From Rhyzopertha dominica (lineage: Eukaryota; Arthropoda; Insecta; Coleoptera; Bostrichidae): a stretch of DNA of 64,000 nucleotides. Below are positions 34,596 through 45,204 of this stretch, piece by piece. Positions within the stretch are counted from its first letter, which is position 1; each line of letters starts with the position of its first letter. The notes below the pieces were generated by a model. That model ran no database searches. It was not told where the DNA came from and saw only the letters and a list, made by a program, of their open reading frames with translations. Both the position numbers and the translations under genes were made by a program. Where the stretch lies: assembly GCA_025024175.1 (NCBI GenBank), contig QCXZ01000064.1:59665325-59729324 (forward strand), in the 5' to 3' direction.

Positions 34596-34790
34596 TGTAT
34601 GTTGGTTCTTGCCCGTTAGCAAAAAGTGCCGTGGGGGCCTGCTGTCAAATTGAAGTATGCAGTTGCATGCCAATTTGTCAGGCTACAGGTCACTTCCTTT
34701 AGGAAGTAGTACCTGTTAAGGCAGCTAGGTGGCTTTGTCATCATGTCAGTGTAATGCTGACAGATGGCATTGCCATCCTAAATTCTTACT
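34596..34790 (+). repeat. Segment M, forward copy, outer right end
   Basis: Mirror of 34231-34430, ending CAGATGGCATTGCCATCCTA and AATTCTTACT. The same ending closes the left side at 32652, so it marks the outer end of the element. The palindromic words TTCCTTTAGGAAGT and GATGGCATTGCCATC both occur in it. Confidence 0.9.
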
Positions 34791-34824
34791 ACTTCTTATG
34801 ATATAAATACTTTGTTTCCGCTTA

Positions 34825-35100
34825 ACATGGACAACCGACTTCGCGAGCATCACCCGAAACTAAAAAAAGAAAATTTCAAATCAAAATATCGGCAGAATTT
34901 CATATTCAACAGGGTGTTTTCAATTTGGAACGAATTGCCGGATGCAGTGGTTGACTCAACATCAAAAATTAAAAACAGATACCTATGATATGTTAAATTT
35001 AATCTGAATATGTACTATACAATAGCTGTTTTACATGCTACACAGGTTTTACCTCGCCTTTTTCTTGTAGTTATAATAATAGTAATATTAATTATGAATA
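34825..35100 (+). pseudogene. LINE 3'-end fragment
   Basis: One frame gives NMDNRLREHHPKLKKENFKS, KYRQNFIFNRVFSIWNELPD and AVVDSTSKIKNRYL. This is the usual extreme C-terminus of Jockey/CR1-like reverse transcriptases (the R--F--R----WN-LP pattern). AT-rich 3' UTR follows, with a TAATAATAG-like tail near 35075. Everything upstream is missing; the fragment abuts the outer end of the recombinase element. Confidence 0.75.
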
Positions 35101-35924
35101 ACAATCTTGAAGGCGAGGGTCGGTACGATTCATTTCTGTAACGTATCAATCTTGGTCCGCGTGCCGACTGCCAGCTTATTCCAAGAATGCAAAAATTGTT
35201 TGCGAAAACGTCGATACAAAGCAAAACCCTTGCGATTACAGTCAGACTAAAACACCCACGCTCATCACGGTCACGAATACTTTACGCGGCGGACGCCCAC
35301 GCGTTAAAGCTAATGCAATTTTTTGCCCTGATGGCGACGCCGTTCCTCGGCAACGTAGGTCAGTAGAGCGTCGCGGCGGTTGTATCGGTTGAGATTTGGG
35401 ACTTTTTTGTTTTTCTCATGAACTACCATTTTTATAAACAACACAGCTTATTTCACAACGAGTCTCACTAATTACTATACTAATCTTCACTAATTTACGG
35501 GGCAGTATATCAATAATTACTACGATACAAGTTGCCTGTTAAACTGAATATTCTGGGCTGTTCAACAAATCGTTATTTATTTACTACGCAAGAATATAAA
35601 ACTGTATTTTGGGAAGATAATTAAATTATATCGTCGTATATAATATTATATTTTTTCTATAGCATATCTATTCTTTTCTATAGCATTTTATTCGGGATGA
35701 GTGATGTGAAAGAAGAGATATTAGTGGCCCAAAGTGGAAAACCGCAGAGAATATTAATAGTGCTAGCAGAGAATAAAAACTTTTCGGAGAAGTCAAAGAA
35801 AGCAAAGCCCTTAACACTATAGCTTACTATTCTGAAGGATTGTGCTGGTATTTTTTCTACATCGCTTTCATATCTTTTCAATCTTATCTTATCTTAAAAA
35901 CGTTTACTATTCCGGATTTCTGGG
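35101..35924. other. Intergenic, no gene seen
   Basis: A GC-richer patch at 35230-35400 has no coding frame or repeat signature that I recognise. The rest is AT-rich. Confidence 0.35.
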
Positions 35925-36130
35925 AGAGATCCAATATTCGAAAAGGGCTACAGAAACAACATTTCTAATTATCGACCGCTTTCTCTTCTTTGCAATTTTT
36001 CAAAAGTATTTCAAATGCTTTTATATCAACAGCTATATGAAAGTGTCACAGTTTCTTTGCATCAGCAGGGTTTTATGCATAAAAGGTGGACTGCATCTAA
36101 TCTGGCTTGCTTTACTTGAACGATACAGAG
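35925..36130 (+). pseudogene. LINE RT N-terminal fragment
   Basis: Reads YRNNISNYRPLSLLCNFSKV, FQMLLYQQLYESVTVSLHQQ and GFMHKRWTASNLACF. This is the NYRPISLL--SKV--K-----QHGF block that starts the RT domain of non-LTR elements. It is about 70 codons, nearly uninterrupted, and cut at both ends. Confidence 0.75.
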
Positions 36131-38039
36131 CAAGTTGAACCATTTAGTTCTGTTAAGTAACATGGAGTCGTATTGATTTTCTTCTTTACTCATTAATTTA
36201 TTTTATTCACATCTGCAAAATCGTCAGATTAGCTTTAAATGCAGAAACTATGTGTCTACTTTATGCATATGTTGCTATATCCTTCCTTGTTTAAATTCAC
36301 GTCAATATCTGACTTTTATTTATTATTATATACTGTTATTATTTAAAACATCACATCAAAAGACTGTTTAAATAGTTAGACGGCTAGGACAGGAAACAAC
36401 TATATACTTACAGTTTAAAGCACTTTATGAGAAATTCTGACAAGCAATATTTTAATTTTTATTTGTACTACATTCCTAAGTTTCAAACGATTTATATACT
36501 AAATAATCATACCATCACCAGCATATAAAAGAATTGAGAAAACATTCATTATTTATCGAAGATACTAATCTATTTTTCAAATTATAGTCATTTAATTGAT
36601 TGGTTGAATTTTTTTTTGTGTATTGCTTATATTTTGACTCAATAGTTTATTACAACTTTTATAACAATGGCAACTACTTCAGAAATTCTAATACTTAATA
36701 ATTATGTTGTCTAATGATGCATCATTCGTTACTTACGTAAATTGAATGTTTTCGAATAAATGTCGTCGTTATGCAATTTGCTGAACCTATGTCCGTTTTT
36801 TTCAGGCACCTTCTNGCGTGGGAAGCACAATCTGAAATCTCGTTTGCAGTGTGAGCAAGTAATCCCGTTGCAGCAATTTGGCTCNACGAATCAGTATACT
36901 TTGTGAATGCTCGACATTNTCTCCGGCCATTGTGCTCGTGCTGTAGANTACGTCCGACAAAATGCAAAAGGTAAGGTGCAGACAAGCGAAAAATTTTATT
37001 TCTAGCATATTTTTGATTGGTTCAAATAACACTGCAAGATTTTTTACCAATTTTTTTTTCCAAACCTTGGATTACACCATTCTTTCACTCGTACTTTTGT
37101 CGATGACGTAATTAAATAATCCCTTTGTCTTACCGCAACGCTTGGCCTTTTATATCTGAACTAATTGCTCATGTACGGCCATAAAGCAAAAAAACTAACC
37201 GCAACCCAGAAAACCTGAGACGACATAGTAGTTCCAGCAACAATGTGTAAGTACGTCCTTGCGGTTTGTGTTCATAATTTTTTGCTTGTTTTGTCTCGAC
37301 TGTTTCGTTTTTGCTACGCCGTGGACGAGAGGTAATTCAGACTCTTGAAAGTACGTGTTATTTTATTGAGTTTGTCGACCCCTGAGAGTTGGATATGTGG
37401 AAATCCCTTTGTTGTTTAGCATAGCTTTTACCGGTGTGTCTTTATTATGTCATTAAACAATAATGAAAGGTTTTTTTTCTGGAATGTCTGATGTTTATAT
37501 ACAATAATATAAACGTCTACCTAAATCAAAAAATTAATCTATGACTGCAAAACCATTTTTAAAGAGACCAAATCTATTGTCAGAAGAAAGATTATCTTTA
37601 AGTACCAAGCAGTTTAGTTTCAGTTATTGTTTAGATGTTTAATTTTTTCTTGAAAAGAGTATCTGTAGAGAAAGGCTAGCTCCTTTCTGTCTGCAGTCTT
37701 TATTAAACCAGAGATGTAATGTAATAATAATCTGATCTGACTAGAACATAGTGTGACCCAGTATCTGTGCCTCTGTATACACGTCAATAATTTTACTTAC
37801 ATATTTATATTGTAGTAATACCTAATTTATTTAGTTTGAGGTTTTGTACCCTGATAATCATCTTTGTGAAATGTATTTTCATTAGACTCTTCTTTTGTCT
37901 CTATTTTGGCTATATCCTATCCTCTTATTTACATGTAACGTTTATCGTTCTTTATCTTCTTGTTTATTGCCCTTTTACGTAGTAACGCCCTGTTTAGTAG
38001 TGGTACACTTTTATTGCGCTGTTGATTCTTTCATTTATT
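36131..38039. other. AT-rich DNA with one possible non-coding exon
   Basis: At 36792-36805 a T-rich acceptor (CCGTTTTTTTCAG|GC) precedes a less AT-rich 166-bp stretch ending at a donor AAAAG|GTAAGG (36971). All three frames contain stops, so if it is an exon it is untranslated. Four N bases fall inside it. The rest of the interval is AT-rich and empty. Confidence 0.25.
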
Positions 38040-38480
38040 TCTTAATTCATTAGTTCACTGGTTTTCTAGGGATGTTATTGAATACCTTCTCCAAGTCAAC
38101 AACTCTAAACAGATTCCTTTTTCTCTGTCTATATTTTCAACGTTTTGTTTAATCGTAAATATATCTACGCTTTGTGTTTCCTGAAATTGTATCTCCAGCT
38201 TTTCTCTTAATCGTGTTTCCTGCAGTCTTTCATGCGCTTTTGCTACTGCATTTAACAGTGTAATTCTTCCATAATTCCTACATTCTTCGTGTCTCTATGT
38301 GTCGGTACAATTATTCCAATTTTTCAGTCCTTTGGTATAGCTGCTTTATTCCTTGCAATATTAAACATTGTTTTTAGCATTTTTTCGCTGAAGTCCCATG
38401 TCTTTTACATTTTTGGTGCAATTTGATCTTGATTCGCCGCGCTGCCTTGCTTCTCTCTATTTTTTATTTCCTCCCGTGTT
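38040..38480 (-). pseudogene. LINE RT fragment, RTE-like wording
   Basis: Minus-strand text across frames gives GSAANQDQIAPKM, KMLKTMFNIARNKAAIPKDW, KIGIIVPTHRD, ITLLNAVAKAHERLQETRLR, EKLEIQF and DIFTIKQNVEN. These align with the region from the linker to the start of motif A in RTE- or Craig-type reverse transcriptases (the IP-DW--G-I-P--K and VA-K--ER pattern). It is riddled with stops and lacks the catalytic boxes. Confidence 0.72.
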
Positions 38481-38574
38481 TTGAAATGTACGTAATTTTC
38501 TGATTCCATATGATACACCCTAGAATATCAAGTTTGTTATTTTCTCCTTCAAAATTTACCGATAAACTAGGGGT

Positions 38575-38730
38575 GCATCTGGATGGATAGATTATTTGCG
38601 ACACTTATATTTGGAAGACCAACCTGTAATAAGGAAAATAGAAATACCGAAATTACAACCAACGGGAGAGACCGGAATAACTGCAACAAATGCAGAGGAT
38701 TTGCAAAAATCAAAATTAGGGAAATGATGA
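38575..38730 (+). pseudogene. LINE linker fragment
   Basis: Reads WIDYLRHLYLEDQPVIRKIE, then IPKLQPTGETGITATNAEDL and QKSKLGK. This resembles the linker just before the RT domain (W--YF--L, then E----I--LK-GK) of the element type at 38040-38480, but on the opposite strand. It stops where the RT should begin. Confidence 0.5.
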
Positions 38731-39489
38731 CATATCAGGAATACTGCGAGGAATAGATGATAGGACAATTGACACAGTTTGTCAGCATAATGAAAATAGA
38801 ATACAAAGTATACAAACTTTGCTTTCTAAAAAGGAACTCAAAAAATCCGGGAAAACTTTTGAGGAATCATGTTTTTAAATACTACGCTGAAATTGTCGAC
38901 AAGAATTTTGATTTGACAAATAGGCGAAGGAGCCGAACAACATGGAAACGGACAACAGAGCAATTCCAAAATATGTAGGTCGTTTACTATATAATCATGG
39001 AATTCTGTTAGAAATTACTGAAACAATAAAAATCCATAGAAGTAACATAATAGAAAATAGAGACAGACGATACTGATATGAGTAGGGTATAAAACAAGGT
39101 ATCTTATGGAGTCCCTTATTCTTCCGTCAAGCGATGAAATAAACTCTACTAGACAGGTAATGGAATTCTTATAGCTGAGATTGAAGACGATTAGCTGTAC
39201 ACGTCAAAATGCGGGTACTCAATAAATAATCTATTAATTATTTATTAGTCAACATCAAGCTCAGGTCAAGAATCAACATTTATTCCCAACAGTTTTCACC
39301 ATTTACAGGGTATCCTAATTAGTTTGTAGAAAATACATTTTTGGCAGCATTCAACATTACTTCTACAGTGCAGTTAAAAATATCGCATACGTTACAAATT
39401 CTGTGAAATTTTGTACACATTACATGAACTTGGTGACTTAATAAACATGAGCTTGCTACTTTGCACCAGAAAAATAGCGTAAATCTAGT
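38731..39489. other. No gene supported
   Basis: A 73-codon frame at 38757-38978 is Lys/Asn-rich and may be more of the LINE linker debris. From 39200 to 39489 I see nothing. Confidence 0.35.
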
Positions 39490-40090
39490 TTAAATCTGTG
39501 GCACATTTAAATTAATGTTTCCCAAAATTTCCTCACATACAATTTCTCCATGTAGAAGTTTGTACAAAAATAACAATGACGCCTCGTAGCATCTAGATAT
39601 GTACAAGGCTAGTGAAATTGTCGACCAATTTGTGTTTGCCAGTTCACCATAGAGATTACAATAGTTGGCTTTCTTAAAATTGTAAGCTTTAGTGCGCGAA
39701 CTTTGTTTCAGTTTGGCTACCTTAGTAACAATGCATTTGACACTGATAGTGATGTGCATCCTCAGTCATCACGGGAGTATGTTCTCGTGCAACTATACAA
39801 ACCGTGTTTGTGATTACTAGATCGAGTAATCTCCTATTAACATTAGTTATGTGGTTGCNCTGCTTAAAGTCGTTTATTTCTAAAAAGTTTTTGTCACATA
39901 TGTTCTTCCATCTTCTATGACCTCATTAACGTACATTGGTGAGTTACAGTCACCTGCAATACACAGTTTTTTGTTAATCACTTTATGAAGATAATTAAAC
40001 ACCCCAAGACCGAGAAGAAAATAAAGATATACGCAACCATTATAAGGCCAATAATGGCACACCTCGACATCAAGAACCAGGACCACAAAG
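39490..40090 (-). pseudogene. LINE endonuclease piece joined to an RT C-terminal piece
   Basis: From 40090 downward the minus strand reads VDVEVCHYWPYNGCVYLYFL, INKKLCIAGDCNSPMYVNEV (the GDFN catalytic block of APE-type endonuclease, with Cys for Phe), HITNVNRRLLDLVITNTVCI and a YNFKKANYCNLYGELANTNW linker. It then continues directly into SRCYEASLLFLYKLLHGEIV and GNINLNVPQI, which belong to the far C-terminus. The whole RT domain is therefore deleted between linker and tail. Confidence 0.75.
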
Positions 40091-40189
40091 ACTGTGGGAA
40101 CAAAATATGATTAGAGGTAAATATAAGGTGAAAGAAATAGGTAAGTGGACGCTGTTCCTGCAAATTGTGTAATACCAAATCATTTAGGA

Positions 40190-41668
40190 AGAACAGAAGT
40201 TCATAGACTGATCGACAGCCTACGATACTGTGTGGAAAGATGGATTGCCTATTTAATACTCTCAAATGTGGAAAGACTGTGAAGCTCATCGAACGAATGC
40301 TATCCCAACGTCAATTCAGAGTGTTTTTGGGAGAGAAAAGTAGCAAAAAATAGGATTTTGAATAGTGGTCTTCCACAAGGATCGGTTCTGTCGCCTATTC
40401 TTTTCAACCTTTACAAAAGTGACCTTCCAGTAACTCAATCGAGTCAATTTGTGTATGCAGACGACATGATGGCATTGGCTTTGCAAAGTAAAGACTTTTC
40501 TGTACTTGAACAAAACCCTTCAAGTGACATCGAGATTATGAATTGCTATTTTAAAACCTGGCGCTTGTGCCCTAATCCATTGAAGACAGAAGTAACTTGC
40601 TTTCATCTCAACAATCACCAAAAGAGGAAACAGCTTGAAGTTATGTCAAATAAAATAATTCTTAAACATAACTTTTCGCCAAAATACCTTGGAGTGACCC
40701 TAGATACGTCTCTAACGTACAAGAAACATCTAGAAAACGTCAGTAAAAAATTACAGACTAGAAATAACATCCTGCATAAGCTTGCTGGTACAAGTTGGGG
40801 TGCAAATGCAAATGTACTCCGTACTTCTGCAACTGCCTTCCTTTATAGCCCTGCTGAGTGCTGCTGTCCTGTCTGGAACGATAGTCATGGCACAGGAAAA
40901 ATTGACACTCAGTTAAATACTGCAATGCGACTAATTACTGGAATAATTAAGTCAACTCCATTACCTTGGCTTCCGATTCTTTCAAACATCGCTCCTCTGG
41001 AGATTCACAAACAATTTGCTACATACAAAGCTTGGCAAATATATCAATCAGCTCCTAATGAGTTTATGATTTCCCGAGATCTGCAAGAGCTACCTAAAAC
41101 TCGGCTAACTTCTAGAAAACCTCTGTGGACAGAAGATTTTCTTCGTGCTCCTTATACGATTGAAGATGGATGGTGTTCTGATTGGCAACTTAAGAAACAT
41201 AATATATTCAATCAGCAGCTTATAGACGATCCTACGGAAGAGGTAGCAGAAACTGACCTCCTAAGAAGGTCTTGTGTCACTCTGAATCGCCTTCGCACTG
41301 GTCATGGGAAATGCAAGTTTTTTCTTAATAAATGGGATTCATCTATCAACTCTTCTTGTGAATGTGGAGATCCCCTCCAAACAATTGGACATATGGTCAA
41401 CAGATGCCCCCGTACAGTATGGCCTGGTGGTTTTGCGTCTATCCATCGTGTTGATGAAGGTGTTAAAGACTGGCTTAAGACAATAGAGATCTGATTGGAG
41501 TTTTCTGCGGTTTTCTTCAATACTCTATCCAGAATAAATACATACATGTATGTATCTATTATGGATAAGGCGCAAATGCTAGATCTCTTATCGTTGAATG
41601 AAAATATCTTTTTTCTTTCAACGCTTTTATAAAAGTCGACCGTAGTCGCATGAAATTAACAGTACTGT
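40190..41668 (+). pseudogene. LINE copy B, longest frame of its family
   Basis: A 378-codon frame (40358-41494) covers the RT from motif B (SGLPQGSVLSPILFNLYKSD) through the catalytic FVYADDMMALAL, the thumb (TEVTCFHLNN, GVTLDTSLTYKKHL) and the C-terminal domain. It ends with a CEC...H...C zinc-binding-like motif (CECGDPLQTIGHMVNRCP). Motif A lies upstream in another frame (TAYDTVWKDGLPI near 40217), so the copy is 5'-truncated and has at least one frameshift. Copy A has one Met after YADD where this one has two. The 3' UTR ends at ACAGTACTGT near 41668. This is the best-preserved member of the family with copies at 772 and 44173. Confidence 0.88.
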
Positions 41669-41949
41669 GGAATGTATTAATGATTTTCATAAAAATATGT
41701 ATATATTTAGGTTGTAAACTGTAACAGCCAGGAAGAAAGATAATAAGAAGAAGAACAAAAATGAGGACAAGAAGAAGAAGTAGAAGACCATGAAGAAGAA
41801 GCTTGTTCGTCAGATAGCTTTTAGAAATAAAAGCTTAAGTAATAGTTCCATGGCAGCAGGGATAAAACTCTTNCACCAAAAACCTCTAATTGCACNATCC
41901 CCCATCTCCTCGATCTTCACCCATCCATGACCTAGGCTCAACCCCTAGC
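41669..41949. repeat. AAGAAG-rich simple sequence and flank
   Basis: A purine-rich run of AAGAAGAAG-type sequence at 41728-41800 follows LINE copy B. It does not belong to the LINE 3' UTR, judging by copy A. N bases occur at 41873 and 41896. Confidence 0.5.
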
Positions 41950-42233
41950 GAGCGCATGCCTCCCCCATGTACTACACATCGGGAGCGGGCAACCCACACC
42001 NCAGCCGCNTTTTAATATCGCCGTCTCCGAGTTTTTCCCCGGCCCTGATAAGGGCGCAGGCGTGCATGCGCGGCTGCCGGCAAGCCAGGCGCAACGCCAG
42101 TGCAGCAAAAGGATCGACAACCGCGGCCAGGTCGCGATCGGTAGGCGCTCGGTTTCGTTATTATAGTGTTCTAATTAGATTCGTTTTAATTGGTGTGTTG
42201 CTAGTGGTAGTGTGTGGTCGCCCTTCGGAAATC
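41950..42233 (+). promoter_or_regulatory. Candidate CpG-rich promoter and non-coding first exon
   Basis: This block is GC- and CpG-rich (GGCTGCCGGCAAGCCAGGCG, ACCGCGGCCAGGTCGCGATC), unlike the DNA on either side, and contains no TE text. It ends in a strong donor, GGAAATCG|GTAAGA, with GT at 42231-42232 or shifted by a base. It lies 8.5 kb upstream of the neurexin start exon on the same strand. A non-coding first exon of neurexin is the simplest reading; another gene's promoter is possible. No TATA box is evident. Confidence 0.35.
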
Positions 42234-42919
42234 GGTAAGAAAGCAGGACTAATGCGGATGGGGCTGGAAAAGAGGGAAAATGACGGGGAGACGTTTTTAG
42301 GGCAGCGATGGGGGTAGAGAAGGAGATCGGTACCTATAATAAGCGGCGCTTTCGTGTTGGATCTTGTGTTTTTCGTGTCTTTTTAAGGAACGATGTTGAA
42401 ATGTTCGAGTATTGACCGGAACTCTTATCTCCGTTAGATAAATTTGGCTGTATCTAGAATCAGATCATCTGTAGGGGTAAAATACTGAAAATTAGAAGTT
42501 CCTCTTAATGCAATGCAAAAAGGTAGCTCCTATGTTTCTCAAATAATCGAAAATTCGATTATTTTTTGGTAAATTACACGAGAAGTAGTTTTAAAATTAT
42601 CTACTGGACAAACAAAGATAGATAAATAAAATCAACCCGTTGCATACCACTGTCATCTATAAAGTACACTTGCAACCGTCTTCCTTTTAAAATTTGGTAA
42701 GTAAATTATATGGAGTACAACTTGTCAGTACAGTGCTTGGAAATGCATCTTTAAAATTTATAACTGTTTTTTTATTATTGCTCTCATGAACATCTGATTT
42801 AACTGGCATGAAAAAAAACACATTTTAGTGTTTGTGTATGGAAGTGCATTTTCTACTAATATATTCAATTAATAATATTTCTAGTTGCTATTAATTTGTT
42901 TAATTTATCGAGACTACGA
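42234..42919. other. AT-rich DNA, no gene seen
   Basis: If the upstream block is an exon, this would be its intron. No repeat or coding text is recognised before the LINE that starts near 42920. Confidence 0.4.
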
Positions 42920-44155
42920 ACTAAATTCCCATGTATCAATCTTGCATCAGTGTGTTGAACGTCTGGATGATATTCTTGTAACTTTGATTCCGGTTTATAG
43001 TACTATTGTAATATAAGGCGATGTTAATGTAAATTTATTTAATATGGATAACCCTATTACTGAGTGTTTTGATAAATACTCAGATGTACTTTTCTTTGCG
43101 GCTGTCGGATTTGGATGCTACTAATACTGTTATTAATGATGATTTACGTGCACTGACTGATTCGTCTGCATTACATTCGTTACCACTCAATCCTAATAAA
43201 ACTGTTGTACTTTTTTTGGTAGAAAAAATGATGTTCAGGTAGCTAAACAGAACTTAATTGAGAAAATTAACGACACGGTAATATCAGCACAGGACTGTGC
43301 AGAAAATCTTGGTCTATGCTTTGATAATACTTTTAGATATAAAAAGCATCATTGGATGTATACAAAGAGCATATGCAAACCTGCAACTGTTGTATCCTCA
43401 TCGCCATGTTTTATCCAGATCTATAAAAGTTGCTTTAAGTGAGGCTTTAGTTTTGTCACAATTTACATACTTTGTGCTGCTGTATTTTAATTCATTAGAT
43501 TCTGAAATCAAAAGGAGAATTCAAGTTGTACAGAATTCATGTATCCGTTTTATTTATGGTGTACGCAGACATAAGCATGTGTCCTATAGACTTAAAGAGC
43601 TAAACTGGTTGTGTATGCAAGATCGTTTTCTCCTACAGACTGCTACTTTTTTTACAGAATCATTACCTTCAAAGCTCTTAATTATTTGTATGAGAAGATT
43701 ACCTTTCGTACGGATGTTTCTCATCTAAATATTCGTAGTAAAGGTGTTATAACTCCATCTCGTCACACTACCTCTCTTTTTGAGAGAAGCTTTTGTTACT
43801 GCATTTATAAAATTTATAAATCTTTACCTTCGGATCTTAGGATGTTGCCTTTTGGAAAATTTAAATCTACATATAGAAGACTACTGTTTGAACGCGTGAT
43901 ACAATGAACGCACTGCAGGGAAGTTTTGAACTGGTGTTTGTAGAAGCTAGAAAATCGCACTATTGCATTAGATTTATAGGAAGATTTCTATAACTCAAGG
44001 GTTAAGTGGTAGAGCAGACATAATGGCATCTTATGATGCCTTGTGAACTGAATTTCCCCTTGTGGTTTTCCCAATATGAACATTTCATTTATAATTATTT
44101 TTTTCCTAACCTATGTATTTCTTTTGGGAAAATCAAGACCATTATTATTATTACA
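42920..44155 (+). pseudogene. LINE with endonuclease-to-RT deletion and ATT tail
   Basis: The left part gives LDDILVTLIPVYSTIVI, a stop, then GDVNVNLFNMDNPITECFDK (the GDFN block of the APE endonuclease). The text then jumps to INDDLRALTDSSALHSLPLN, PNKTVVLFFGRKNDV and, in the next frame, the RT C-terminal domain (LSQFTYFVLLYFNSLDSEIK, VQNSCIRFIYGVRRHKHVSY). A frameshift near 43660 leads to LNIRSKGVITPSRHTTSLFE and the stop at 43905. The catalytic RT boxes are deleted. A 3' UTR of 240 bp ends in an ATTATTATT-type tail near 44150. Confidence 0.82.
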
Positions 44156-44172
44156 TATATTATATTACTCGA

Positions 44173-45190
44173 GTAAGCGTTGAAAGAAAAAAAATCTTTT
44201 TATTCAAGGATAAGATATCTCCCATTTGCGCTCTATCCAGAATAGATACACACATGTATGTATTGGAAAAGAGTATCGGAAAGAAACAGTAGAGAAACTC
44301 TAATCAAATCTCGATTATCTTAAGCCAATCTCCAACACTTTACCAACACGATGGATAGACGCAAAACCACCTGGCCATGCTGTACGGAGGCATCTGTTGA
44401 GCACGAAGGAAATCTTCTGTCCACAGAGGTTTTCTGGAAGTTAGCCGAGTTGTAGTTAGCTCTTGCAGATCTCGGGAAATCAGAAACTCATTAGGAGCTG
44501 ATTGATATTTTTGCCAAGCTTTATATGTAGCAAACTGCCTGAGAATCTCCGGAGGAGCAATGTCTGAAAGAATCGGAAGCCAAGGGAATGGAGTTGACTT
44601 ACTTGTTACACTGATCAATTTGTACCTGCAAGCTTATGCACGAGGTTATTTCTAGTCTGTAATTTTTTACTGATGTTTTGTACGTTAGAGACGTATTTAG
44701 AGTCACTCCAAGATATTTTGGTGTTGTTTTGTCTTTTGATGGTTATTGAGATGAAAACTTTTTTACTTCTGTCTTCAATGGATTCAACGGATTAGGGCAC
44801 AAACGCTAAGCTTTGAAATATTAAAGTTTTTATTTTGCAGAGCTAATGCCATGTGCCTGTCTACAAAAATTTTCTCGATTGACTTACTGGAAGGTCACTT
44901 AAATTAAAATTGAAAAGAACAGGCGACAGAATCGATCCTTATTGAAGACCGTTATTCAAAATTGGGTTAGCATTCGTTCGATGAGTTTCACAGTCTTTAC
45001 ACATTTCAGAGTAATAAATAGTTTGAGGATCAATCCATCTTTCCACACTGCTCCAGTTTTCAATAATTTTTGAAAACCAGCTTCAGCATATGTTGTTAGA
45101 GTCAAACCTTGGTCGCAGCAACTTCTGTTCTTCTCAAAACCTGCTTGTTCCTGCGGAAGTGAGTCTTCAATAATAGGTCCTATGCCCTGG
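44173..45190 (-). pseudogene. LINE copy C, internally deleted
   Basis: Same family as copies A and B, with the matching 3' UTR at 44173-44290. The zinc-motif region is deleted between 44400 and 44401, and another deletion lies near 44610. Upstream on the minus strand it extends farther 5' than the others: RT blocks IIEDSLPQEQAGFEKNRSC, LTLTTYAEAGFQK, AVWKDGLIL and LIERMLTQ. It abuts an unrelated LINE at each side. Confidence 0.8.
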
Positions 45191-45204
45191 GAGAGTAATT
45201 TCTC

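Larger units (their letters stand above)
32555..34790 (-). mobile_element. Tyrosine-recombinase element with long mirror-structured inverted repeats
   Basis: A recombinase gene (32852-33849, minus strand) lies between inverted copies of a 153-bp segment S2 (32653-32805 and 34078-34231). Beyond the right copy come a roughly 195-bp segment M in reverse (34231-34430), a further forward S2 (34433-34590) and a forward M (34596-34790). The left side keeps about 30 bp of reversed M fused to the last 75 bp of forward M (32555-32652). Crypton elements carry tyrosine recombinases but usually lack terminal inverted repeats, and DIRS elements also encode RT, which is absent. This layout therefore does not fit a standard class that I know. 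Confidence 0.75.
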
